Source: Methanobrevibacter sp.
Lineage (GTDB): Archaea > Methanobacteriota > Methanobacteria > Methanobacteriales > Methanobacteriaceae
NCBI GenBank assembly: GCA_017652345.1
Contig: JAGCBE010000292.1
Location: forward strand, 7,317 to 71,316
DNA length: 64,000 nt
Direction of reading: 5' to 3'
Below, piece after piece: positions 1 through 9,345 of this stretch (position 1 is its first letter; each line of letters begins with the position of its first letter). A model generated the notes under the pieces. The model searched no databases and had not been told where the DNA came from. It saw only the letters and a program-made list of their open reading frames with translations. Position numbers and translations under genes: made by a program.

Positions 1-1
1 G

Positions 2-508
2 GTAAGTATGAATGAAGAAGAAATTAGGGCGAGATGTGAATATGACGACGCATTAGAAGTAATATATACAATTCACGGTACAGAGGCATTTAATGATGAA
101 ATAGCTAGAAATTTAAGAGATATGATTATGCGTAGAAGAATACAAATGCTAGGGGATAATGAAGATATGATGTCTTATCTTAACCAATTCCCAGAGTATG
201 TAACTGCTACGCCTCAAACAAAGGCTTTGTTAGAAACGCCATATGTTGAAACGAGGCTTTTGATTAATGAAATGATTTTACTTGAAGGAGAGTTTTCTGA
301 CAAGGGAACTTTGAAATTAAAAACTATTGGAAAAAATAGAAAAGATAGATATTCTGCTTTGGCTTATGGAAATTATTTCGCAAAGGTTTTAGAGGACGAG
401 GCTTTGAAGCCAAAAAGGGGTAACACATTAGCGGAAGAAATAATAGCGTTGAACCGCCCAATAGGTCAACAAGGTAGAAATAATTTATTAAAGAAGTTAT
501 TTAGATAG
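2..508 (+). CDS. terL: Terminase large subunit, C-terminal part (truncated by window edge)
   Basis: The frame is open to the left edge, so the upstream part of the gene lies outside the window; a methionine at position 8 is probably internal. The motif DRYSALAYGNYF near the end is typical of the extreme C-terminus of phage terminase large subunits, the ATP-driven motor/nuclease that packages DNA into the prohead. The position immediately before a portal gene agrees with this. The ATPase and nuclease catalytic motifs are not in the visible part. Assignment rests on the C-terminal motif and synteny. Confidence 0.6.
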   Translation, partial: VSMNEEEIRARCEYDDALEVIYTIHGTEAFNDEIARNLRDMIMRRRIQMLGDNEDMMSYLNQFPEYVTATPQTKALLETPYVETRLLINEMILLEGEFSDKGTLKLKTIGKNRKDRYSALAYGNYFAKVLEDEALKPKRGNTLAEEIIALNRPIGQQGRNNLLKKLFR

Positions 509-524
509 GATAGGCGGTGAAAAT

Positions 525-2171
525 ATGGCTAAGAAAAAGACTAGGCTTGCCACACAAGAGCAAATAAGTGAAATTGACGATGGCATAAGAAAATTGGGTA
601 TTGGAGATAGCCTTGAAGATTTTGCAAAAAAGGTGAGGTCTGATGGTTTTACCCAGCAATTTGCAAAGAGTTTAACAAAAAATTTAAGAGCGTTAAGTAG
701 GATTTCCCAAATCGACACTCATAATGGTTCTTATCAGGCTATTTTGAGTGAAAATATGTTTCAAGAAATCAACATTAATCCAAAAGTTGCCTCTTCGGAT
801 GATTTAGAGAAATGGTTAATGCAACCCGCAAAATATGATGAGAATATAAGAAGTTTGAGTCAGTATCTAAATTATGCCGTAGGGCAATATAGTTCTTTAC
901 TTTGGATTGCTAGTACATCTAAGGCTTTTAATTATGTGTTGTTGCCAAACGAGTATGATATTAGTAAGGAAGTAAAGACAGCAGAATATAAAGAGAAATA
1001 TAAATTGGCTTGTGAACTTTTAAGAAAACTTAATGTGAAATCACAGTTGGCGAAAGTAGATTTACAGGTTGTTTTTGATGGTGTTGCTTTTTATTATATT
1101 GATAGGACGACAGAGGAAATAACACTATATCAATTACCAACAGATTATTGTTATATTGTTGCTCCTTGGACTTATGGATATAGATTTGCATTTGATTTAA
1201 CGTATTTTAATGATTATGTATCTATTGGTGGCATAGCATTCCCAGAGTTAAAAGCAGCTTATGAGAAATTGGTTGAAGCGAGAAAGGCTGGAATAGAGGG
1301 GAAAGATTTGGCTTCTATACAATATTATGTATTTGAGCCAGACAAAGGTTGGTGTTTTACATTTGATCCTATACATCCAGATAAAGTTCCGCCATTTTCT
1401 AATTCTATGCTTTCTGCTTTAGATATATTATCGTATAGGCAATTAATTAAAGATAAAGCCATTTTTGAACTATATAAAGTTTTGGCTTTAAAAATACCAC
1501 TACAAAAAGATAGTCAAAAAATGGCAATTACATATGAAGAAGCTGCTTCTATTAGAAATGTTATTCAGGCTCAGTTGCCAGAGAATATTACTTGTTATGC
1601 AAGTCCATTCGACTCTGAGGCTATTGACACCGATCAGGTTGATAATTTGGATGACTTGGTAACACTAGGTACAAATTCTTTTTCTAGTAGTAGTGGATTA
1701 AACGAAGCGTTGTTTGGTGGTGGAGATATGAAACAGGCTACCGCTTTACAATTTTGTTATAATGTGTTTTTCCAAAGAATTTCAAAAAATATGTATTTGC
1801 AATATGAGAATTTCATAAACTGGTTGTTAAGGAAAGAATGTGGAAACAAATTTGAGGTTCATATGTTTGGTAGTACGGCTAGACCACAGGATGATATAAA
1901 TATGTACTCTAATATAATGAAGAGCAACAACTGTGGTGCTCAATTCTTGTTTGCTGCTATGGGGTTAGAACCATTCAACACCTTATCTATGTTACAGTTA
2001 GACGACGAACTTGGATATAGAGATTTAATGATACCAATTCAATCTATGTTCCAATCTACAGGCAACAATATACAACCTAAGGGCGATCCGGGTAGACCGA
2101 AGAAGAACGAAAGTGATTTGGCGGAGTCTGGAGAGCGTTCTCGTGATTATGAATCTACTGTAAATAAATAG
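525..2171 (+). CDS. Portal protein
   Basis: A 548-residue protein, the usual size for a siphovirus portal. It would form the dodecameric ring at the capsid vertex through which DNA is packaged and ejected. Placement between terminase and the protease/scaffold gene is diagnostic. The ribosome binding site is a weak AGGCGGTG before ATG 525. The C-terminal tail (PKGDPGRPKKNESD) is hydrophilic and low-complexity, as in many portals. There is no in-frame CGG. The call rests on length, synteny and general similarity rather than on a unique motif. Confidence 0.7.
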   Translation: MAKKKTRLATQEQISEIDDGIRKLGIGDSLEDFAKKVRSDGFTQQFAKSLTKNLRALSRISQIDTHNGSYQAILSENMFQEININPKVASSDDLEKWLMQPAKYDENIRSLSQYLNYAVGQYSSLLWIASTSKAFNYVLLPNEYDISKEVKTAEYKEKYKLACELLRKLNVKSQLAKVDLQVVFDGVAFYYIDRTTEEITLYQLPTDYCYIVAPWTYGYRFAFDLTYFNDYVSIGGIAFPELKAAYEKLVEARKAGIEGKDLASIQYYVFEPDKGWCFTFDPIHPDKVPPFSNSMLSALDILSYRQLIKDKAIFELYKVLALKIPLQKDSQKMAITYEEAASIRNVIQAQLPENITCYASPFDSEAIDTDQVDNLDDLVTLGTNSFSSSSGLNEALFGGGDMKQATALQFCYNVFFQRISKNMYLQYENFINWLLRKECGNKFEVHMFGSTARPQDDINMYSNIMKSNNCGAQFLFAAMGLEPFNTLSMLQLDDELGYRDLMIPIQSMFQSTGNNIQPKGDPGRPKKNESDLAESGERSRDYESTVNK

Positions 2172-2185
2172 ATTGGAGGTTAATT

Positions 2186-2710
2186 ATGTTTGTATCTCAG
2201 GAAACTATAAATAATGTCAATGAACTAATTAAGAGATTTTTCCAACACAATAGAAGTTGGGATAATTTTTTGGGTTTTTGTAATGTGGAATGGGCTTTAT
2301 CTAATTTTAATAGTGTGTTCCATAAGGGTTTAGCACATTTATATCCTTTATTGGCTGACGTATGTTCAGATATGTTATTAGATTTCAATATAGTTCCGCA
2401 ATATGGGACAACAGAGGCGGATCATAGAACTTATGAAAGCCCAGAAGATTTCTTTTTGGCTAACATATTAGAGCATAAAGAAACGTATGATTTAATTTGT
2501 CAGGCTTCTAAGAAAGCAGAAGAAAATGGAGATTTGAATATTGCTAAAGAACTAGATAGATTATTGAGAATGTTTAACAAGTTTATAGCACAGGCACTTT
2601 TATTAAAAGATAAGGCAGACGCTTATGGTGATAATTTATGGGCTTTTGATGCTTACGCGCAACAGTTTTACATTTTAGAAGATATTAAGGAGGAGTTGAC
2701 AAATGATTAG
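2186..2710 (+). CDS. Hypothetical helical protein of the head module
   Basis: A 174-residue, mostly alpha-helical acidic protein preceded by GGAGG. The helix pattern (EWALSNFNSVFHKGLAHLYP, then ILEHKETYDLICQA) is loosely reminiscent of ferritin-like four-helix bundles, but I cannot identify a complete metal-binding set, so this is only a suggestion. It lies between portal and protease and overlaps the next gene by 8 bases, so it is translated as part of the head operon. Confidence 0.5.
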   Translation: MFVSQETINNVNELIKRFFQHNRSWDNFLGFCNVEWALSNFNSVFHKGLAHLYPLLADVCSDMLLDFNIVPQYGTTEADHRTYESPEDFFLANILEHKETYDLICQASKKAEENGDLNIAKELDRLLRMFNKFIAQALLLKDKADAYGDNLWAFDAYAQQFYILEDIKEELTND

Positions 2711-2927
2711 TAATGCGGAAGAAGTCGCTAAAAAGAACACTAGGAAATTATATCCTTGTTTTTCTCCTAACTTGCGTAAGTTTTTAGAAGATCACGGTAT
2801 AGCACCTGTTAAAACTGCCATTCACGAAAACAGTAAAACCATTTGGTTTTTTGTTGTAACGGATGAGGTCTCTGCATTGTTAACTGAATGGACTAAAAAT
2901 AAGCCGACAAATAAGGCGGTGGTTTAA
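2703..2927 (+). CDS. Small hypothetical head-module protein
   Basis: A 74-residue protein overlapping both neighbours (ATG inside the previous gene, last base shared with the ATG of the next). AGGAGG lies just upstream of the start. The central segment TIWFFVVTDEVSALLTEW is beta/alpha-like. No family recognised. The tight coupling suggests a small accessory of capsid assembly. Confidence 0.5.
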   Translation: MISNAEEVAKKNTRKLYPCFSPNLRKFLEDHGIAPVKTAIHENSKTIWFFVVTDEVSALLTEWTKNKPTNKAVV

Positions 2928-4735
2928 TGCGAGTAGATTTTTCTATAGATTATATGAAAATATTAGAGGCAGATGAAGATACTGCATTAGTTGAATTAGA
3001 TTTATTACATACAGGGAAAAATAGAAACCAGTATTATATAGGTAAAGAAGCCGTAGAAAAGGCTATTCCAACTATGTATAACAAACCAATTATTTATAGG
3101 CTCAATAATGAGTTTATTCCAGAAATGTCTACCGATGTCGTAGAACACGGCACTATGGAAGATAGGTCAATGCGTATTGCTGGAACGATACCAGAATCGG
3201 CTCCTATGGAATTTGTGCAAAGAGATGGGAAAGAATATTTAAGGACAAAAGGTGTGATATATAAAATATATCAACCGTCTTTAATGAACATCTTGAAGAA
3301 TAGAAATGGCAATGTAAAAGTTTCTATAGAAATTTATGTTACAGACCATAGCGAAGACACCGATGGCTCTTGGATTATTAATGATTTTAGATTTGAGGGC
3401 GTTGCTTTGTTAGGAGAGGGAATTTTAGAAGGCATTGAGGGATCTCAAATGAATGTAATTAAGTTTTCTGCAAAGGAATTTAATGATCATTATTTGGGTT
3501 TTTCGACAAAGAAAATACCAGATGCCGTGAAGAAGTGTGTTAACAACGCTTTGACTCTTAGAAATAGCAAAGGCAAAGGTGGTTCTAGTGCTTCTGTAAG
3601 TATGGCTAAATATCTATCAAGTAACGATTATATAGATTATGCTAGGCTTGAATGTATGCAGGAATATTTCAGTAAAAAACCTAATAATAAAAGTCTTACC
3701 TTTTCTTTGTATGGTGGCAATGCTTCAAAAGAATGGATTGCAGAAATTTCAAAAGGGAAGAAGGTAAACAATTCTATGAAAAATATTAGTGTTGATTATA
3801 TTTGTGATAAAATTCGCGCTGTGTTAAGACAAATGAGTGGTGAAGAACAACCTTGGCGTTATTGGGTTAATTCTGTATATATTGATCCAAAAAGAGTTAT
3901 CATTTCAGATGATATAGATAATAAAACATATTTAGTTGATTATGAAATTGAAGAGGATAATGATATTAGTTTATTTTGGGACACCAAAATAGAAATGGTT
4001 AGGTGTTATCTTCCGGTAGATGAGGTTAATGATAATACTTTGGTGTTTAATAGCAAAGAAGTATTAAGTATTCTTGACAATGGTCAACTTATATCTAACA
4101 CACATAGACTAAGCTCGGTAGATTCAGCCGTTGCTAGAAAAGCCGAAACATTGTTGAATGGCTTGGAAAAGGAGGACGAAGAAGTGGACGATAAAAAAGA
4201 GTTTAAAGCTGATGAGGAAGAAGAGAAAGTAGAAAATTGCGATGTTAAAAATTGCGATGATACTAAATTAAATGCAGAGGACGAAGCTGAAAAAGTCGAG
4301 GACGAAGAAAAAGCAGAGGACAGAGAAGAAGACGACAGAGAAGAAGATGACGAAAAAGAGGGAGAAGAAGATTTCAAGGCTAAGTATGATGCTTTAATGA
4401 AAGAAAATGAAAACCTTAAAGAATGTCTAAACACTTATCAGAAAAAAGAAGAAGTTGAAAAAATGAACGCTTTAATCGATGAGTTTTCTTATTGTTTTAC
4501 GGCTGATGAAAAGGCTGAGCTAGTAAAGAATTTAGACACAAAAACCTTTGCAGAAGTTGAGGGTATTGTTAATGAGAACGTAAGAAAGTTCGCAAAAGAG
4601 AACAAGCCTGACGACGACGATAAAAAGGAAGCTAAATTTTCTATTGGGTTGTTAGCGCGTAATTTTTCATACAAGAAAGATGAAAAAAATACGGTTAATA
4701 GTTTAAAAGATATTAAAGACAAATATTCAAAATAA
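2927..4735 (+). CDS. Probable prohead protease/scaffold fusion
   Basis: A 602-residue protein. The N-terminal ~180 residues (HTGKNRNQYYIGKEAVEKA, later VALLGEGILEGIEGSQMN) resemble the opening of phage capsid maturation proteases. The middle region is of unknown fold. The last ~190 residues are an extremely acidic, Lys/Glu/Asp-rich segment (roughly residues 410-480) followed by a coiled coil, typical of internal scaffolds. Together with its place between portal and capsid genes, this supports a protease that also scaffolds the prohead. Catalytic residues could not be fixed by eye. Confidence 0.6.
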   Translation: MRVDFSIDYMKILEADEDTALVELDLLHTGKNRNQYYIGKEAVEKAIPTMYNKPIIYRLNNEFIPEMSTDVVEHGTMEDRSMRIAGTIPESAPMEFVQRDGKEYLRTKGVIYKIYQPSLMNILKNRNGNVKVSIEIYVTDHSEDTDGSWIINDFRFEGVALLGEGILEGIEGSQMNVIKFSAKEFNDHYLGFSTKKIPDAVKKCVNNALTLRNSKGKGGSSASVSMAKYLSSNDYIDYARLECMQEYFSKKPNNKSLTFSLYGGNASKEWIAEISKGKKVNNSMKNISVDYICDKIRAVLRQMSGEEQPWRYWVNSVYIDPKRVIISDDIDNKTYLVDYEIEEDNDISLFWDTKIEMVRCYLPVDEVNDNTLVFNSKEVLSILDNGQLISNTHRLSSVDSAVARKAETLLNGLEKEDEEVDDKKEFKADEEEEKVENCDVKNCDDTKLNAEDEAEKVEDEEKAEDREEDDREEDDEKEGEEDFKAKYDALMKENENLKECLNTYQKKEEVEKMNALIDEFSYCFTADEKAELVKNLDTKTFAEVEGIVNENVRKFAKENKPDDDDKKEAKFSIGLLARNFSYKKDEKNTVNSLKDIKDKYSK

Positions 4736-4749
4736 AGGAGTGATTTTCA

Positions 4750-5304
4750 ATGTCTAATAGAGTTTGTTATCCAATGACAGACGTTCCTGAACATTTAATA
4801 GGAACAGTAACAGTCCCAGCTGGCGGACTTAAACCGGGAGATGTAGTTGTTGTTAATACTATTGATAATACTATTACAAATAACTTTACTCAATATGTTG
4901 CAACAAAACCAACTACTGCTCTTTTAGCAACAGAAGCACTAGGAATTGTTATTTCTGGTGGAAATTTTGAAGCAATGAGTGATGGTAGATTACCTGACGG
5001 AAATCCAGATTATACTACATATGAGTATGCTGCTGGAAAAACAGCGCCAGTTCTATTCTTAGAGCCAAGAGTAATCTTCTATTTATCTGACGATTGCTTA
5101 GCTGCTGCTGCTAGTGCAAATGATTATTTATATGGTGCTAATAACACAAACACATTAGCAAAAGGAAACGCTGTTCCAAATGCTATTTTGACTGTTGCAA
5201 AAGTTTTAGCAAAACATAACTTTAGACTTGGTGGAATTTTCGGCGGAGAGTTTGTAACAGGTAATGTATGTATGGTTCTACCATATAACAGACAGACTGC
5301 TTAG
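4750..5304 (+). CDS. Head decoration-like protein, copy 1
   Basis: A 184-residue protein directly upstream of the major capsid gene, with RBS AAAGGAGTG. It is beta-rich, with GGLKPGDVVVVNTIDN near the N-terminus and RLGGIFGGEF near the C-terminus. Position and size fit a capsid decoration or head-stabilising protein. A second copy, over half identical by eye along its full length, occurs at 36480-37454 fused to InlB-type repeats. The duplication shows that this is an independently folding structural module. Confidence 0.55.
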   Translation: MSNRVCYPMTDVPEHLIGTVTVPAGGLKPGDVVVVNTIDNTITNNFTQYVATKPTTALLATEALGIVISGGNFEAMSDGRLPDGNPDYTTYEYAAGKTAPVLFLEPRVIFYLSDDCLAAAASANDYLYGANNTNTLAKGNAVPNAILTVAKVLAKHNFRLGGIFGGEFVTGNVCMVLPYNRQTA

Positions 5305-5321
5305 AAGGGAGGAAATGAAGT

Positions 5322-6452
5322 ATGGATTTAAACTACGCAATGTTCGCTGCTGAGAACAGCGATATAGATGTAATAAAAAATTCTCTTGTTGACGTTACTA
5401 TGGCTGCTTTATCTAAGAACTATGGTAAGACTGGTTTGGTTTCGGAATATAAAATGGATAACTACGAACAAACAGTAAGAGATGTTAAAGAGGCTATGTT
5501 TGCTTTTGCTGCAAACAAAGCAGGAATTAAGGTTCCAACAAAGAAAAACGAAGTATTGGCTTTCTTCTCTAACCCAGTTGCAGAAAGCATTTTTAATTCT
5601 ATCATTGCAGAAACAATCGCTGACGTTAGAATTAGAGTAACTTCTCCACAATTAATGGCAATGGCAGAAATTATTTCTGTTGAACCGGGAGATTCTTATA
5701 CTTGGGAAATTGAAACAAAAGCATTACCAGTAGTACAAAAGGCTTCTTTGGCTTCTAATGTTGTATATTTACAATCTTGGAGCAAACAAGCAATCACAAT
5801 CGCACCAGAAGAATATGGTCTAGGAACAACTATGGACTTTATCAGAATTTTGGCTGCTGATTATGACCTTGGAAAAGAAATTGCTAGAATGGTTTACGCT
5901 ACTTTAATGGCTGAATATTCTGCTGTTGCAAATATTATCTTCGCAACAAGTGGAGCATTAGCAACAAAGACACCATTCTACAAATCTACTTGGGCTGCTG
6001 CTGATTATGTAAAAATGGCTGAATATATTTCTGCTTTGAATGGTGGAATGGGCGTAACTGCTTATGGAACATTAGTTGCATTTAATGCTGTTTCTGCATT
6101 GGCAACTACAAGTTTCGGTTTCGCTATGCAAGACAGATATATTGAAAACGGCTATCTAGGAAAGATTTATGGTATTGATTCTGTAATCTTAGATCAAGTT
6201 GTAAATTACAATGCTCCTTTGGGAACAAGTTTAGCTGGTCTAACAGGAATTATTCCAGACAATCTAATTGTCCTATTATCTGCTGTTGGAGATAAGCCAG
6301 TTAAATTAGTAAGAAGCACATATGTAAGAGTTAAGAGAGACGAACCACAAGACGGTTCTCTAAACAGAGTTGTTTACAGATACTTCTTTGGATTTAATGC
6401 TGCGCTTGCTACACAAGCACACTTTGGTTTACAATCTACCTCTGCTGGCTAG
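5322..6452 (+). CDS. Major capsid protein
   Basis: A 376-residue protein with a strong GGAGG RBS, followed at once by a rho-independent terminator, as expected for a very highly expressed gene. Alanine-rich segments and repeated turns such as VEPGDSYTWEIETKALPVV fit an HK97-fold shell protein. It follows the scaffold and decoration genes in the standard head order. Codon use is strongly biased to the preferred codons (AGA, GGA, GCT), consistent with high expression. Confidence 0.75.
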   Translation: MDLNYAMFAAENSDIDVIKNSLVDVTMAALSKNYGKTGLVSEYKMDNYEQTVRDVKEAMFAFAANKAGIKVPTKKNEVLAFFSNPVAESIFNSIIAETIADVRIRVTSPQLMAMAEIISVEPGDSYTWEIETKALPVVQKASLASNVVYLQSWSKQAITIAPEEYGLGTTMDFIRILAADYDLGKEIARMVYATLMAEYSAVANIIFATSGALATKTPFYKSTWAAADYVKMAEYISALNGGMGVTAYGTLVAFNAVSALATTSFGFAMQDRYIENGYLGKIYGIDSVILDQVVNYNAPLGTSLAGLTGIIPDNLIVLLSAVGDKPVKLVRSTYVRVKRDEPQDGSLNRVVYRYFFGFNAALATQAHFGLQSTSAG

Positions 6453-6472
6453 AATTGACAACCACTTGATTT

Positions 6473-6500
6473 AGCCCCCTTTTTATAGGGGGCTTTTTTT
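6473..6500 (+). terminator. Rho-independent terminator after the capsid gene
   Basis: AGCCCCC (6473-6479) pairs with GGGGGCT (6488-6494) across an 8-base loop and is followed by seven T residues. It lies 20 bases after the capsid stop, so it would limit read-through into the connector and tail genes and raise the relative level of capsid mRNA. Confidence 0.9.
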
Positions 6501-6516
6501 GAAAGGAAGAATTATA

Positions 6517-7191
6517 ATGGCTACAAAAACGAGTAATAAAAAGAGCGTTACACAAGAGTCTAAAAAAGAAGAGGCAAATGTTAATTCTGCTTTGGCGGAA
6601 GAAAACGCTACGTTGAAAAGTGAATTAGAAGAAATGATGAAAAATTACAAGGATATGCAATTACAACTTCAAAATATGTTAATTGCACAACAGGCAAATG
6701 CTTCAATGGGTTCTCAAACAGCAGAAGGTACTTCTACTGTTGGTTGTAGAATTTTTAATGGTGTGACATTAAGTTCACAGGGTGGAGATATTGCAATACC
6801 AATACAATATAGAGAAGAAGTTGATATTACCTATCCAGAATTAAGAGAAATATTTAAAAATCCTTTTGGTTATAAAAATATGTTTAGAAAGGGTATTTTG
6901 TATTTCGTTAATGAAGATGATTATAAAAAGTTCAACATTAAAGTAGATATAGATTTAGAAGATGACGCTTTAGCTGATTTACTAACAAAGAGTAATGGTT
7001 CTAGTATTGTCGAATCTGTTAAATCAATGACAAATGACAAAAAAGATTTAACGGAAATGTTTGCTCTAATTTATCAAATTGCATATTTGATTGACAAGAA
7101 AAAGGTGGATTTAGATTATGAAGTTAGAAGCAACCTAGAAAAATATTTCGATGTTGACTTCAAAACACTAATCAACAACTTGCACCAATAA
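6517..7191 (+). CDS. Hypothetical protein with N-terminal coiled coil
   Basis: A 224-residue protein. Start chosen at ATG 6517, preceded by AAAGGAAG at good spacing. Residues ~20-60 form a Glu/Lys-rich coiled coil (SALAEENATLKSELEEMM). A segment around DIAIPIQYREEVDITYPE then leads into a helical C-terminal half. It follows the capsid terminator and precedes an inserted HNH gene. Not recognised; possibly a head-associated or head-tail accessory protein. Confidence 0.5.
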   Translation: MATKTSNKKSVTQESKKEEANVNSALAEENATLKSELEEMMKNYKDMQLQLQNMLIAQQANASMGSQTAEGTSTVGCRIFNGVTLSSQGGDIAIPIQYREEVDITYPELREIFKNPFGYKNMFRKGILYFVNEDDYKKFNIKVDIDLEDDALADLLTKSNGSSIVESVKSMTNDKKDLTEMFALIYQIAYLIDKKKVDLDYEVRSNLEKYFDVDFKTLINNLHQ

Positions 7192-7291
7192 TAAACGTAT
7201 GAAGCATTATTGAATAAATACATTATGTGTTTTCAAATAAGGTTTCAATGTTTTATTAATACGACCGACTTATAATTAAGGAGGGATAAAC

Positions 7292-7555
7292 GTGCATCCT
7301 ACCAAAGAATTGCTTATTCAAAAGAACGGTCTATATTGTATGCTTTGCTGTAAAAAGTGCCAATATCGTGATTTGGAATGGCACCACATCAAGTGGAAAA
7401 TCGTTTCCCGGAACAGAAGAGAGCCGATTGATAACAGCTATGACAACGGAGCTTTGCTTTGTGTAAACTGTCATCATTATGTTCACACTTTGAGATATAA
7501 TTCTGCAAAATACAAAGATTTGATGTGGGTGGTTAGGAGCCACAAAAAGCCGTGA
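7292..7555 (+). CDS. HNH endonuclease (probable homing element)
   Basis: An 87-residue HNH nuclease starting at GTG 7292 behind AAGGAGGG. It has two CxxC pairs (CMLCCKKC and CVNC), the catalytic WHH and the closing CHHYVH, a complete zinc-HNH fold. Such free-standing HNH genes are often homing endonucleases inserted between phage genes. Codon usage is less AT-biased than its neighbours (CCG, CGG, CGT, AAG). It is the only gene in the window where an in-frame CGG (7409-7411) is read through without a frame change, because the HNH fold continues in frame after it. That supports recent acquisition from elsewhere. Confidence 0.8.
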   Translation: MHPTKELLIQKNGLYCMLCCKKCQYRDLEWHHIKWKIVSRNRREPIDNSYDNGALLCVNCHHYVHTLRYNSAKYKDLMWVVRSHKKP

Positions 7556-7592
7556 TTGTTGGCTGGCATTTAGAAAAAGACGATCTTTTGCG

Positions 7593-7627
7593 AGGCTGTG
7601 TATTTTTATACATAGCCTTATTTTTCT
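7593..7627 (+). terminator. Probable rho-independent terminator after HNH gene
   Basis: AGGCTGTGTA (7593-7602) pairs with TACATAGCCT (7609-7618), followed by TATTTTTCT. It lies between the HNH gene and the connector start at 7651. Confidence 0.7.
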
Positions 7628-7650
7628 ATAAGGTAAGAAAGGGGTGTGTT

Positions 7651-8346
7651 ATGACTGATTTCAATGAAATTTATTGTTTGAATTTAGTAATGAAAAATGA
7701 TCCCCGTTTAGCAGAAATACCAATTAATATGTATTATAGTTTATGTTGGAAATACTTACAAATTGCAATCTCAAGATTTCAATATGAGAGCATCCCTGAC
7801 ATTACGGATAATGTTCCTTATATTGAGATAGAGTATGAATATGAGTGTGACGGCATAGAAACAGAGTTTCAGCTTAATGAGACCAATTTAATTAACCCTA
7901 ATTATGTTGTTACGTTAACTGTCGGTGATGAAAATAGCAAAATTACCGATTTTACATATAATAATATAAACAACTCTATTGTTTTGCCAGAGCCTCCTTT
8001 GGACGATACCATTTTAAAGATTGTGGTTTATCAGGTTGGTTATTTTAATGTTGATTTAACATATAGGGAAAAGGAGATACTTGCTCAGGGTATGTTAATA
8101 CCTTATTTAGAGGAGAATCAAAATAGAGAGAGCTTGTTAAATCAGTTTGTTTATGGTGGTAGTGTTAAAATACACTCGCAGGCAGAGCACTTAAAGACGA
8201 TAGAGAGCGCTCTTCAAGACCAGATTAAACTTGTGAATAATCTTATTATTGATTATACTTATAGGGCAAATCTTGAAGGTTATACTGGGCTTGGTACTAG
8301 AATTGCGACAAAAAGAAACTATCCTCCTACCAGAGGTGGTGCATAA
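7651..8346 (+). CDS. Probable head-tail connector protein
   Basis: A 231-residue protein. I choose ATG 7651 because AGAAAGGGGTG stands directly upstream; an earlier in-frame start would run through the hairpin at 7593. Its place after the capsid genes, and its overlap with the next gene's start (ATAATG), fit the adaptor ring that sits under the portal. The central region has EYECDGIETEFQL, a beta-sandwich-like segment. Family not recognised beyond synteny. Confidence 0.5.
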   Translation: MTDFNEIYCLNLVMKNDPRLAEIPINMYYSLCWKYLQIAISRFQYESIPDITDNVPYIEIEYEYECDGIETEFQLNETNLINPNYVVTLTVGDENSKITDFTYNNINNSIVLPEPPLDDTILKIVVYQVGYFNVDLTYREKEILAQGMLIPYLEENQNRESLLNQFVYGGSVKIHSQAEHLKTIESALQDQIKLVNNLIIDYTYRANLEGYTGLGTRIATKRNYPPTRGGA

Positions 8347-9344
8347 TGTTAGCTCCAACAAAAGTTAGTGGTGTAAACTGTTTCGACCGATTAAACTATA
8401 TTAGGACATTTGATGGTTCGTATGCTAGTGGAGTAACAGAACAATTAAAATCAAGTTTCGATATGAGTCCAGATTATACCGAAGTATATAAAAATTATAA
8501 TTTTAGTAAAATATATAAAACCAGAATTTATGAGGGAAATGATGCTGATAAAAAATTAGGATTTAAATATATGCAATCATATCCTTATGATATGCCTCAA
8601 TTTCAAATTGGTGACTATATTCATTGGAAATATGACCATAAGAATTTCTCTACTTGGCTTTTAACTTCTTTAGATACGCAACATTTGTACGACGTCAAAG
8701 GAAGAATCGCCTTGTGTAATAATTATTTGAAGTGGATTGACGAGAATGGGAAATTGCAATCTTATGAGTGCGTGTTTCAGGATTCATTAACATACGCAAG
8801 TTTTAAGTATGGAGAAAAGGGGATAAACCAAGTTAATGGAACAATAGCGATTTTAGTTCCGCAAAATGAAAACACACGAAAGATATATCGTAACCAAAGA
8901 TTTATGTTTGATGGTTTGCCTTATGTTGTAAACAATTTTATTCGTTCTGTTAACTCTAATTTTTTAGAAATTTATATGTTTGAGACACAAAGGGTTGACA
9001 AAGATGACATAATTAATAATATTGCGTTTAACGGTATAGAAAACGCTAATACGAAATATGAGTCTACAACGGTAATTCAACCAAATATAACAGAAATATT
9101 AGAGGGAGAAACACAGATATTTGTTGTCAATAGATATGTTAATGGCATATTGCAAGATGATACTTATACATTTACTGTAAGTGGTATTCCTGAAAAATAT
9201 TATACTTTTGAAATCATTGATGGAAATTCTTTTAGTGTTAAGAATGATGAACAATATGATAAAAAATCATTAACCGTTAGTTGTTTTAACAATGTAACAC
9301 AAGAAACATCTACTATTGATTTATGGTTGGTAGGGGGTTGGTAA
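8346..9344 (+). CDS. Head-tail joining/minor structural protein with C-terminal Ig-like domain
   Basis: A 332-residue protein overlapping the connector stop. Residues 1-215 look like a head closure or connector domain (YRNQRFMFDGLPYVVNNFIR). From ~235 there is a separate all-beta domain (TEILEGETQIFVVNRYVNG ... LTVSCFNNV) resembling the Ig-like decorations common on phage virion proteins. Function inferred from order only. Confidence 0.45.
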   Translation: MLAPTKVSGVNCFDRLNYIRTFDGSYASGVTEQLKSSFDMSPDYTEVYKNYNFSKIYKTRIYEGNDADKKLGFKYMQSYPYDMPQFQIGDYIHWKYDHKNFSTWLLTSLDTQHLYDVKGRIALCNNYLKWIDENGKLQSYECVFQDSLTYASFKYGEKGINQVNGTIAILVPQNENTRKIYRNQRFMFDGLPYVVNNFIRSVNSNFLEIYMFETQRVDKDDIINNIAFNGIENANTKYESTTVIQPNITEILEGETQIFVVNRYVNGILQDDTYTFTVSGIPEKYYTFEIIDGNSFSVKNDEQYDKKSLTVSCFNNVTQETSTIDLWLVGGW

Positions 9345-9345
9345 T

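Noticed and set aside
4084..4434. Open frame on the opposite strand of the scaffold gene, serine-rich
   Set aside because: It is the mirror of the Glu/Asp/Lys codon runs (GAA/GAT/AAA) of the acidic scaffold and has no RBS or family.
7409..7412. Treating the HNH CGG as a twelfth +1 site
   Set aside because: The +1 frame destroys the CVNC/CHHYVH part of the HNH fold and soon stops; the zero frame is clearly the functional one.
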